In this document: in pieces, positions 56,567 to 64,000 of the stretch | How positions within the stretch are numbered: the first letter of the stretch is position 1 | How the letters are laid out: each line of letters starts with the position of its first letter | Origin: Mycolicibacterium moriokaense | GTDB lineage: Bacteria; Actinomycetota; Actinomycetes; Mycobacteriales; Mycobacteriaceae | Direction of reading: 5' to 3' | NCBI RefSeq assembly: GCF_003347205.1 | Contig: NZ_QQBJ01000022.1 | Span: 1 to 64,000 of the forward strand | Length of the DNA: 64,000 nt | The notes under the pieces: generated by a model | The model's input: the letters and a program-made list of their open reading frames with translations, nothing else | The model's database searches: none | Told to the model about the DNA's origin: nothing | Translations under genes and position numbers: made by a program

Positions 56567-56589
56567 TTGTCAGAGCCCGCCGCTACAGT
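56567..56589 (+). promoter_or_regulatory. RecA-NDp/PafBC-type promoter (plus strand)
   Basis: TTGTCAGAG, 8 bp, TACAGT. It drives the methyltransferase-helicase gene and shows that the element is not tied to one strand. Confidence 0.8.
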
Positions 56590-56632
56590 GCCCAACGAAC
56601 GCCGGAACATGTTCTGGCGCTGAGAAACGGCC

Positions 56633-56653
56633 GGCCCTGAGGGGCTGGTCACC
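56633..56653 (+). promoter_or_regulatory. Shortened leader hairpin variant (plus strand)
   Basis: GGCC and GGTCACC are kept at the usual place, but the middle part is four bases shorter. Confidence 0.5.
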
Positions 56654-56671
56654 GAACCGAAAGGTGCCCCG

Positions 56672-59600
56672 ATGGCCCCCACTCTCTCCGCCGCCCGCGC
56701 CGCAGTCCACGCCGTGCACGTCTTGAAGACTCTGCGCCACGGCGCCACCCCCGCCGCTGAACAACGCGCCCACCTGGAGCAGTTCCCCGGCTGGGGCGCA
56801 GCAGCCCCACTGTTCGACCCCCAGCCCGCCAACTCGTGGGCGGCGTTGGCCGACGAACTCGACGATGCGGATCCGGCGGCGATGAAAGCTGCCGCACGTG
56901 TGGTGGACACGTCGTTCTACACCCCGCCGGCGCTGATCGAACACATCTACGCGCTGCTGCAGCACGCAGGCTTCCGCGGCGGCGACGTCCTGGACCTCGG
57001 GTGCGGCAACGGCCGCTTCCTGAGCCACGCCCCTACTGCGCTGCCCATCACCTACACCGGCGTCGAGGTGGATCCGGTCGCCGCGCGCATCGCAGCCGTG
57101 TTACACCCTGAGGCAACGATTATCGACCAGCGGTTACAGCAGGTATCCCTGCCTGCCAACCGCTTTGACGCCGCAGTGGGCAATGTCCCGTTCTCGGCTG
57201 CCAACGTCTCCGATTCGGCGATCGCGTTCTACGGCCCCTTGCACGAGTACTTCCTGGTGCGCGCCGTGCGCGCAGTGCGACCGGGCGGCTACGTGGTCAT
57301 GGTGACCTCGCGGCACACCTTGGATGCGGCCAGCGGTCTGTCCTACTCGGTGCGCTCGCACGCTGACCTGCTGGCGGCCCTCCGCCTGCCCGCCGGCTAT
57401 TTCGCCACCGAAGGCACCGATGTGGTCGCCGACGTCCTGGTACTGCGGGTCCGCGGCGCCGACGAGCCACGACAGGGGTGGGACACCCGAACGCCCCACC
57501 TACACCTGAGCAGCCCCGACGAGCATGGCCGCACGGACTCCGCTCGAGTGAGCGGGTTCTGGTCAGACCATCCTGAACTCGTCGCCGGCACGATGCGACT
57601 GACCGGGTTTCATCAGAACCCGGTCACCGTCGACGCCGACGACCCGCACACAGCAGTCGCCGCCGCATTCGCCGCAGCCCGCCGCCTGCTACTGCCCTAC
57701 CCGACCAGCGCCGCGGCCAGCCACCACTTCACCGACGTCACGCTCACCGACGCCGACGGACGCAAGGAGGGCTCGTTTCATCTCGTCGACGGCACGATGG
57801 CCCGCGTCGTCAACGGCCAGCTGCAGCCCGTCACGCGGCCAAGCAAGGAACTGCACGCGCTGGTCGCGCTACGCGACGCCACGGTCGACCTCGTAACCGC
57901 AGAAGCCAACTGGGACACCCCCGACTCGGCGCTGGACCCGCTGCGCACCCTTTGCCGTGAGTCCTACCTGTCCTACGTCGAGCGCTTCGGCGCGCTCAAC
58001 CGCGGCACGCTCGTCGAGGGCAAGACCGACCCCGACACCAGCCTGCCCAAGCTGAGCTGGCGCGTGCCGCCCATGTCGGGATTCCGGGGCGACCCGGACT
58101 CCGCTCTGGTGTTCGCGCTGGAACGCTTCGATCAGGAGACCGGGGACGCCGCGCCGGCGGCCATCCTGCAGCGCCGAGTCAACCGGCGACCTGTCCCGGT
58201 GACTAGGGCCGACAGCGCCGGGGAGGCCATGGCCGTCTCCCTCGGCGAGGGCCGCGGCTTGGACCTGACCCGGATTGCCGAACTCCTGGGACTGCCCACG
58301 GCCGAGGCCGCGTTCGCCGCCCTCGGCGACCTGGCCTACCGCGATCCAGCCACCGGCCGGGTGCACACCGCCCGCGACTACCTGTGCGGCGACGTCCGGA
58401 CCAAGTTGCAAGACGCCCTGGCAGCCGCAGCAACCGACGCGTCCTACGAACGCAATGTGTCGGCACTGCAACAGGTTCAGCCGCGCTGGCTGGGCCGCGA
58501 TGAGGTGCGCATCGAGCTGGGCTCCCCGTGGGTCGCCACCGGTGACATCGAGGACTTCTGCCGCGAGGTGTTCGGCGCATCCTGGGTCAAGGTCCACCAC
58601 ATCGCTCCGCTGGCGGCCTGGGAGGTCGAGGGCAACGCCCACAACATCTCCCCCGACGCCAAGATCACCTACACCACGACCCGCAAGTCGGCGTTCGACC
58701 TGTTGCAGGCAGGCTTGAACAGCACCTCCCCCACTGTCTATGACGAGGTGTACGACCCTGCGGCCCGCACGACCCGTCGGGTGCGCAACGCCGACGAGAC
58801 CGAGGCCGCCCAGGCAGCATTGACGGCCATCGAGCAGCGTTTCTCACTGTGGGTGTGGGAGTCGCCGCAACGTGAACAGCGCCTTCTCGATCGCTACAAC
58901 CACGCGATGAACTCCCATGTACTGCGCCGCGATGACGGCTCGTACCTGACCTTCCCCGCCCTGGCCGACGATCTGAAGTTGTGGTCCTGGCAGCGCGATT
59001 TCGTCGATCGCGCCCTGTCCATCCCCGCCGCATTCGCTGCCCACTCCGTGGGTTTGGGCAAGACCCGTACTGCGATCGCGTTGTGCATGACGTTGCGGCA
59101 GTTCGGTATTTCCAACCGCCCGCTCTACATCGTGCCCAACCACCTCATTGAACAAGCCCAGAGAGAGGCCCTGCAGACAGCCCCGGCGGGCAAGATTCTG
59201 GTCGTCACTCGCGAGGACTTGACCCGACACGGCCGGCGGTTGTTCGCCGCCCGCTGCGCCACCGGCGACTGGGACATGGTGATCATGACCCACGAGACAT
59301 TCGCTTCCATGCCGGTCCCTGCCGAGGTGGAACGTGAATGGCTCGACGACCAGCTCGCCGAGCTGGAGGACTACAAGCGCAGCCAGGACAACAACGGTAA
59401 GCGCATCGCCGCGGCCGTGCGCGCGCTGGAGGGCCGCATCGAGCGACTGCGCGATGTCGCCACTGATGACGACGCGATCACCTTCGACATGCTCGGCATC
59501 GACTACCTGGCTGTCGACGAGGCCGACCGGTTTCGCCGACTCCCGATCACCACGCGCGCGGAAGGGTTCAGCATGGGCGCCTCCAAACGCGCCACCGACC

Positions 59601-61363
59601 TGCTCCTGAAGCTGTCGATGCTGCGCCGTGCCAATCCCTCTCGCCCGCACGCGAGCCTGTTCACCGGCACCCCCTACACCAACACGCTCGCCGAAGCGTA
59701 TGTCTGGCAACGATTCTGCGACCCTGACCGCCTGACCGACTCGGGACTGGGCCACTTCGACGCCTGGGCGGCGCAGTTCGTCCGCTACGAAACCCTCGTG
59801 GAAGTCAGCCCGGACGGCTCGGGCTTCCGCAGCCGCCGCCGCCCGGTAGTGATCCAGAACGTGCCCGAACTCCGCACCATGATCGGGGCGTTCATGTCGA
59901 TGGTGCGCAGCTCGATGACCGACCTCACGCTCCCGACACCGCACCAGCACACCGTCGTCGTGCAGCCCACGGACAACACTCGCGCGTTCATGACCACACT
60001 GGTCAAGCGCGCCGACGATCTGCGGGACCGGCGAGTCCAACCGGATGCGGACAACATGCTGGCGATCTGCGGGGACGGCCGCAAGGTGGCGCTCGATCCC
60101 AACCTAGTCGGGTTCGCCGAGGTGGCCCCGAAACTGGAGGCCGTCGCCGAGAACGTCGCGGCGATTTATCACCGCACCCGAGAAGCGCTGTACCCGAATT
60201 CACCTGCACCGGGCGCGTTTCAGCTGGTCTTGTGCGATCTGGGCACACCACACCCTGGCGATGCGCAGAGCTACGGCAGGATCCGCGACGGCCTGATTGC
60301 CCGAGGTGTCCCGGCCGACCGGATCCGGTTCATCCATGAGGCGACCAGCTCGAAAGCGCGCGAAGCGCTGTTCGCCGCATGCCGCGACGGCCGTGTCTCA
60401 GTGCTGTTCGGATCGACGCCGAAGGTCGGTGTGGGCACCAACATTCAGAACCGCATGGTCGCCCTGCACCACGTGGACCCGACGTGGACCGCTCGGGACT
60501 GGGATCAGCGCAACGGCCGCGGCGTGCGCACCGGCAACCTGCACGACGCCATCGACATCTACTGCTACGCGGTGCAGGGCTCTTTCGACGCCTACATGTT
60601 CCAGCTCGCCGAGCGTAAGAGCCGCGGCTTCGAACAGCTCTACCGCGCCGACAGCGAGGTGCGCGAGATCGAGGACCTGGGCGGGGACGGCACCCTGAGC
60701 TTCGGGGAGCTGAAGGCCGCGGCCGCCGGCAACTCTCTGCTGCTGCGCCAGCACGAGCTGCAGGTCACCGTCCGCAAGCTGCGCCTGACGCACTTGACCG
60801 CACGGCAGAACGTCAACGCCGCACTGCACGCCGCCACGGAGGCCGAGCGCCGCGCGGATGCTCTGCAGTCGCGTGCCGAACGTCTCGCCGAGCTGGTCGA
60901 GTACCGCCCGCAGCTGGCCACCTTGGACCTGTCGCGCTGCGCCGAGGCCGCGGTGAGCGGCAACGGTCACCGCGCCCGCTGGTCCAGCGGCCCCCTGCTG
61001 GTGGAGATCGTCTCCGAGCACGGGGACCAACACCTGCAGGCGAGCTTCGGGTACCGGACGCTGTGGACGCTGATGCTGCCCGCCAAGGTACGCCGCCGCG
61101 GCGCCGATGCCGTCGCCGCGTGGTCTCACCACGTGATCACCGGGTGGCTCGACGGCGCGGCCGACGAGGCCACCACCACCGCGGCCCGGGCGCAGGACGC
61201 ACGCGATCGTGCCGCGCAGTCCCGCGCCGCGGCCGCCGGCACCGACCTGTCTGCCCCGGCCGAACTGGTCGCCGCGGAGGCCGAGCTGGCCGAGGTCAGC
61301 GCCACCATCAAGGCCGAGATCCTCGACACCGAGACCGACCCGCGCGGCGAGCAGGCCGCCTGA
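56672..61363 (+). CDS. DarB-like methyltransferase-SF2 helicase
   Basis: This 1,563-residue protein starts after GAAAGG. Residues about 80-260 form an N6-adenine-type methyltransferase: DVLDLGCGNGRFLSHAP (around 104) and AVGNVPFS (around 170, in place of NPPY). From about 770 an SNF2/SF2 helicase follows: SVGLGKTRTAIALCM (around 792), AVDEADRF (around 949), SLFTGTPYTNT, and the C-terminal GVGTNIQNR, DQRNGRGVRTGN. Similar giant proteins, such as DarB of phage P1, protect incoming DNA from restriction; others occur on linear and conjugative plasmids. It shares the damage-type promoter with the backbone. Confidence 0.85.
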   Translation: MAPTLSAARAAVHAVHVLKTLRHGATPAAEQRAHLEQFPGWGAAAPLFDPQPANSWAALADELDDADPAAMKAAARVVDTSFYTPPALIEHIYALLQHAGFRGGDVLDLGCGNGRFLSHAPTALPITYTGVEVDPVAARIAAVLHPEATIIDQRLQQVSLPANRFDAAVGNVPFSAANVSDSAIAFYGPLHEYFLVRAVRAVRPGGYVVMVTSRHTLDAASGLSYSVRSHADLLAALRLPAGYFATEGTDVVADVLVLRVRGADEPRQGWDTRTPHLHLSSPDEHGRTDSARVSGFWSDHPELVAGTMRLTGFHQNPVTVDADDPHTAVAAAFAAARRLLLPYPTSAAASHHFTDVTLTDADGRKEGSFHLVDGTMARVVNGQLQPVTRPSKELHALVALRDATVDLVTAEANWDTPDSALDPLRTLCRESYLSYVERFGALNRGTLVEGKTDPDTSLPKLSWRVPPMSGFRGDPDSALVFALERFDQETGDAAPAAILQRRVNRRPVPVTRADSAGEAMAVSLGEGRGLDLTRIAELLGLPTAEAAFAALGDLAYRDPATGRVHTARDYLCGDVRTKLQDALAAAATDASYERNVSALQQVQPRWLGRDEVRIELGSPWVATGDIEDFCREVFGASWVKVHHIAPLAAWEVEGNAHNISPDAKITYTTTRKSAFDLLQAGLNSTSPTVYDEVYDPAARTTRRVRNADETEAAQAALTAIEQRFSLWVWESPQREQRLLDRYNHAMNSHVLRRDDGSYLTFPALADDLKLWSWQRDFVDRALSIPAAFAAHSVGLGKTRTAIALCMTLRQFGISNRPLYIVPNHLIEQAQREALQTAPAGKILVVTREDLTRHGRRLFAARCATGDWDMVIMTHETFASMPVPAEVEREWLDDQLAELEDYKRSQDNNGKRIAAAVRALEGRIERLRDVATDDDAITFDMLGIDYLAVDEADRFRRLPITTRAEGFSMGASKRATDLLLKLSMLRRANPSRPHASLFTGTPYTNTLAEAYVWQRFCDPDRLTDSGLGHFDAWAAQFVRYETLVEVSPDGSGFRSRRRPVVIQNVPELRTMIGAFMSMVRSSMTDLTLPTPHQHTVVVQPTDNTRAFMTTLVKRADDLRDRRVQPDADNMLAICGDGRKVALDPNLVGFAEVAPKLEAVAENVAAIYHRTREALYPNSPAPGAFQLVLCDLGTPHPGDAQSYGRIRDGLIARGVPADRIRFIHEATSSKAREALFAACRDGRVSVLFGSTPKVGVGTNIQNRMVALHHVDPTWTARDWDQRNGRGVRTGNLHDAIDIYCYAVQGSFDAYMFQLAERKSRGFEQLYRADSEVREIEDLGGDGTLSFGELKAAAAGNSLLLRQHELQVTVRKLRLTHLTARQNVNAALHAATEAERRADALQSRAERLAELVEYRPQLATLDLSRCAEAAVSGNGHRARWSSGPLLVEIVSEHGDQHLQASFGYRTLWTLMLPAKVRRRGADAVAAWSHHVITGWLDGAADEATTTAARAQDARDRAAQSRAAAAGTDLSAPAELVAAEAELAEVSATIKAEILDTETDPRGEQAA

Positions 61364-61368
61364 CCCTG

Positions 61369-61402
61369 GGGTGTGGGGCTGCGACCGCGCAGCCCCACAC
61401 CC
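61369..61402. terminator. Hairpin terminator after helicase gene
   Basis: A perfect 14-bp GC-rich stem (GGGTGTGGGGCTGC with its complement) and a short loop lie 6 bp after the stop codon. No T-tract follows. Confidence 0.75.
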
Positions 61403-61515
61403 TCGTCCACCGCTGTGGACCTGCACGGATGCCACGTCCCCAGGCCTGAGCGCGCCTCTATTCCGGTTACGCTTGCTGCTGTGAGGCAGCCGGTGTGGGC
61501 GCAAGGAGACACGCC

Positions 61516-62463
61516 ATGGTGAAACGCAAGAGTCTTCCGTGGGCGCCGAACTGCGTGCCCGATATGCGTCGGCAGTGGTGCAACGCCTTGGAGACCCTCG
61601 TCGAACGCCAGTCCGCAGCGCTGGCGGAGCCTTCCGACGCCTCCGGCGAGGGCGCCCGGCGGCTGCAGCGGCTGCAGGCCAAGCTGGCCGAGTCGCTGAG
61701 CCAGATGAGCGTCGAGGCCGACGCGATCCGCGGCGCTGAGTTGTACTGGGTTTCCCGCGACATGGTGGACGTCGCGCTCGACGCCGCCGACTCCCTTCCC
61801 GAGTGGACGCCCGCGATCGCCGCTCCCGCTCCCACAGGAGTGCTGTGCTGGGCCAAGCCGGCCGGCAGCGTCCCGTGGAATGCGATGAGCTCAACGGACC
61901 CCGTCGAGGTCCCCTGGGACGGGCTGTGGTGGTGGTCGCGACCTGACGGAGTACTTCAGCTGCAGCCGCTGTCGCGCTTGGCCAAGAATCCCGCGCTCAT
62001 CGCCCCCTACGGGGTGTCGTCGCCGCTGTGGGCGACCAACCCGACCTTGATGGTGCAGCCGTTGGTCCCGCGTACCGCGGAGGTCGCGGGCGCCGCTGAC
62101 GCGTCTCCATTGGTCAGTATCGTCGGCGCGGCCTGGCTGCTGATGGGTCAGCCCACCGTCACTGCCACCCGGGTCTTCGACGACGCGCCGCGGAGCCGCT
62201 CTGAGGAGCCGGCCGCGGACGCGACGAGCCCGGACCGGGTGAGCATTATCGAGTTGCGCCGACCGATGAGCCCGCCGCGCGAACAGGACGGATCATCGGC
62301 TGACCGCAAGTACCGGCACCGGTGGTGGGTTGGTGGCCACTGGCGCCAGCAGGCCTGCGGGCCCAATCACGCTGATCGCCGACCGAAGTGGATCGCCCCG
62401 TACGTCAAGGGCCCCGAGGATGCTCCGTTGAAGACAGATCGCGTTCACGTCTGGCGACGCTGA
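61516..62463 (+). CDS. Conserved plasmid protein with KGPEDAPL signature
   Basis: The 315-residue product starts after AAGGAGA. The C-terminal 60 residues carry RHRWWVGGHWRQQ, RRPKWIAPYVKGPEDAPL and VHVWRR, a signature seen in many actinobacterial plasmid and phage proteins of unknown role. The N-terminal part is helical (RRLQRLQAKLAESLSQMSVE), and the centre is Trp-rich. It follows the methyltransferase-helicase gene after a strong terminator, so it should have its own promoter. Confidence 0.8.
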   Translation: MVKRKSLPWAPNCVPDMRRQWCNALETLVERQSAALAEPSDASGEGARRLQRLQAKLAESLSQMSVEADAIRGAELYWVSRDMVDVALDAADSLPEWTPAIAAPAPTGVLCWAKPAGSVPWNAMSSTDPVEVPWDGLWWWSRPDGVLQLQPLSRLAKNPALIAPYGVSSPLWATNPTLMVQPLVPRTAEVAGAADASPLVSIVGAAWLLMGQPTVTATRVFDDAPRSRSEEPAADATSPDRVSIIELRRPMSPPREQDGSSADRKYRHRWWVGGHWRQQACGPNHADRRPKWIAPYVKGPEDAPLKTDRVHVWRR

Positions 62464-63674
62464 CCGTCTCACCCGAGGAGATTTCAATTACCGCGTCAAG
62501 CAACGATCCTCAGCTCAGCGCCATCCTCGATCACTTTGCCCTGGTGAAACGAGAGGGGAACTTCTCGGGGGTGGCCGCGCACCAGTTGCGCAACCTGATT
62601 CTTGAGGAGTACCAGGACCGACAGGCTCCCGCGCGGCGGCCGGACAAGATTCGTCTGATCACGAACTTGCGTGCGTTCCGCGGGTGGAGCCCATTTCCAT
62701 GCTCGACAGTTCTTCTGACCGACCGCGACACCGAGAACTACCTGGACGATAGCGACGCAAGCACCATCAAATGGATCCGCCGCGTCGAGATGACCATGTT
62801 GCTTTACGCAGACGAGTTCGTTGAACAGGACCCACTCTCGTTCGAACAGCACATGGCGGGCCCCTTCGACCCAGAGGCAACGCCTGAGGGATTCGCCTGG
62901 CGGTGCATGGAGAGTCTCGATCTGATGTTGAAGGTCAAACCGCTCATCGACGCAGGAATCCTTGTTCTGACTCCCATTTCGGACGATCCCGATGATGAAT
63001 GGGACCGTGACGAGGGGTTTCACCAGCACTTGCTCCGAAGCGGTTTCAGCGACGAGGAGGCCAGCAGTCTCCACCCCGCCGAACCCTGGTACCTGCGTGA
63101 CGCCCGGCGCACCGCGCTATTGAACGACGCAACGTTGATCCCGACACAGGCCCACCACTGGCACTACCTTGCCTATCTCGACGGCCGCACCACACCGGAC
63201 CGTTCAATGAGCACATCGGAAACTGTTGCCGCTAGCCTCCTTACAGTCGACTTACCGATATTCGCAGGCGCTCCCGCCGAGACGCTCGTGAAGATTCACC
63301 GCGAAGAGGAGTCGTTCGCGGAGTGGAGAGCGGCGCTGCGCGGTGCCGCGCGACAGATCAACAAATCATGCACGGACAGTGGATTTCAGGCAGACGCCAA
63401 GGAGGTCTACGAAGACCTACTGCTACCCATGGCCGCTGCCGTTGACCGAGCCACGAAGCGCTCCCGAGTCCTAAAAGACCTTGCCTTGGAGCAGGCGGCG
63501 CGAGTCTCTCTCGGCGCAACCCTTGGATACGGAAGCAGCACCTTGCTCGGGCTGCCGCCCGCCGGCGCAGTCTCCGGTGCGGTCGTCGGCGGCCTCACGA
63601 GCGCCGCCTACGGCGCCCTGCGGCCGCCCAAGCCTACGGGCGCGGCGGCCATCATCTCGATGCTCCGACGCTGA
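62388..63674 (+). CDS. Hypothetical protein, uncertain start
   Basis: The frame is open from a GTG at 62388 inside the preceding gene, but no ribosome binding site is near it. A perfect GAGGAG at 62475-62480 lies 6 bp before an in-frame ATT at 62487, so initiation at ATT is possible; no in-frame ATG or GTG is nearby. The protein of about 395-428 residues has the helical MTMLLYADEFVEQDPLSFEQ and a C-terminal Gly/Ala-rich hydrophobic stretch (LGATLGYGSSTLLGLPPAG...) that may insert in a membrane. The family was not recognised. Codon use is slightly lower in GC than its neighbours. Confidence 0.65.
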   Translation: MDRPVRQGPRGCSVEDRSRSRLATLTVSPEEISITASSNDPQLSAILDHFALVKREGNFSGVAAHQLRNLILEEYQDRQAPARRPDKIRLITNLRAFRGWSPFPCSTVLLTDRDTENYLDDSDASTIKWIRRVEMTMLLYADEFVEQDPLSFEQHMAGPFDPEATPEGFAWRCMESLDLMLKVKPLIDAGILVLTPISDDPDDEWDRDEGFHQHLLRSGFSDEEASSLHPAEPWYLRDARRTALLNDATLIPTQAHHWHYLAYLDGRTTPDRSMSTSETVAASLLTVDLPIFAGAPAETLVKIHREEESFAEWRAALRGAARQINKSCTDSGFQADAKEVYEDLLLPMAAAVDRATKRSRVLKDLALEQAARVSLGATLGYGSSTLLGLPPAGAVSGAVVGGLTSAAYGALRPPKPTGAAAIISMLRR

Positions 63675-63686
63675 CGCGGGCCCCTA

Positions 63687-63941
63687 TTAGTCGGTTGGGC
63701 ATCCGAGGGCCTCGGCGGCGTCGGTCGCTGCGAGCGCTGCATAGGCCAGTTCACGCAGCGCCTTAACCGTGTAGGTCTTGCCGTTCTCGTCCGTGATCGC
63801 GGAGGACTGGGGCGGGTCTGTCACCTTCCCGTTGACGAGGAACTCGCCGTGGTGACCGTGGTAGAACACCACCTGATCGTCGCGGTGGTGATCCGCCGGC
63901 AGTCCTGGGTCGGGCAGCTTGATGGTGAGCTTCTTAGCCAC
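63687..63941 (-). CDS. Small hypothetical protein
   Basis: The GTG at 63941 follows GGAGGAAG. The 84-residue product begins VAKKLTIKLPDPGLPADHHR and contains VVFYHGHHGEFLVNGKVTDP, a His-rich beta region, then a C-terminal helix. It is convergent with the preceding gene. The role is unknown. Confidence 0.7.
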   Translation of the reverse strand: MAKKLTIKLPDPGLPADHHRDDQVVFYHGHHGEFLVNGKVTDPPQSSAITDENGKTYTVKALRELAYAALAATDAAEALGCPTD

Positions 63942-63960
63942 GGTGTCTTCCTCCTGCAGG

Positions 63961-63982
63961 CACAACTCGTGACACGGTTGTG
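63961..63982. promoter_or_regulatory. Inverted repeat, possible operator
   Basis: CACAAC, 10 bp, GTTGTG lies 20 bp upstream of the start at 63941. It could be an operator of that gene. Confidence 0.35.
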
Positions 63983-64000
63983 CCGCTTGCTAATCCACGG

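Noticed and set aside
5634-56653. Leader hairpins as intrinsic terminators or attenuators
   Set aside because: They lie 8-25 bases before ribosome binding sites, lack T-tracts, and keep invariant ends and loop. Attenuation is possible but simple termination does not explain the sequence conservation.
1-64000. CRISPR array, insertion sequence, integrase, tRNA or rRNA gene
   Set aside because: No evenly spaced direct repeats, transposase or integrase motifs, tRNA-like folds or rRNA sequence were seen on either strand.

Overview
The window reads as one end of a linear actinobacterial plasmid, most likely from a mycobacterium or close relative. Supporting signs are the high GC content, GTG and ATG starts behind GGAGG-type ribosome binding sites, PknH-sensor and other mycobacterial-type lipoproteins, an EspR/FHA-style regulator, a WhiA paralogue, an Imm61 immunity protein, and dense overlapping minus-strand operons. 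No rRNA, tRNA, insertion sequence, integrase or CRISPR array was seen.

Layout. Positions 1-640 hold no gene but a run of short hairpins whose bottom-strand loops are C-GNA-G, the signature of actinomycete linear-replicon telomeres. Next come two decayed genes (605-2037). Positions 2.1-14.0 kb carry mixed cargo: a PD-(D/E)XK-like protein, an OGG-fold protein, a WhiA paralogue, an NlpC/P60 peptidase, an Imm61 protein and a WGR-domain ATP-dependent DNA ligase. Positions 14.4-26.8 kb form an envelope-signalling island: proline-rich membrane proteins, a Ser/Thr kinase fused to a periplasmic-binding domain, lipoproteins, an FHA-XRE regulator, a zinc metallopeptidase and an AbiEi-type protein. This island is bracketed by repeated AACCGTAGCG sites. 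Positions 27.5-56.4 kb form a nearly continuous minus-strand backbone: a RecB-like nuclease, an ADP-ribosyltransferase-like protein, a C5 DNA methyltransferase, a HerA-like ATPase, an SF1 helicase, a MoxR-VWA pair, many small proteins and, at 53.5-56.1 kb, a coupled pair resembling telomere proteins Tap and Tpg. Positions 56.7-62.5 kb encode on the plus strand a 1,563-residue DarB-like methyltransferase-helicase and two further plasmid proteins.

Two regulatory elements tie the backbone together. At least 19 transcription units begin with a match to TTGTCRGTG-N8-TAnnnT, the mycobacterial RecA-independent DNA-damage promoter (RecA-NDp, the PafBC target). Between promoter and start codon, about 20 of these genes carry the same 22-nt RNA hairpin followed by ACC: a constant GGCC/GGUC base, a middle stem that changes with compensation, and a YGMG tetraloop. 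I know of no described element with this form. A third element, GACGGAA-N15-GGTACYWC, occurs four times, twice back to back between the divergent MCKASH genes at 34.9-35.1 kb.

Together the genes suggest a linear replicon that couples expression of its maintenance, nuclease, methyltransferase and helicase genes to host DNA damage and adds a shared post-transcriptional signal. Functions below come from motif recognition only; no database search was run.
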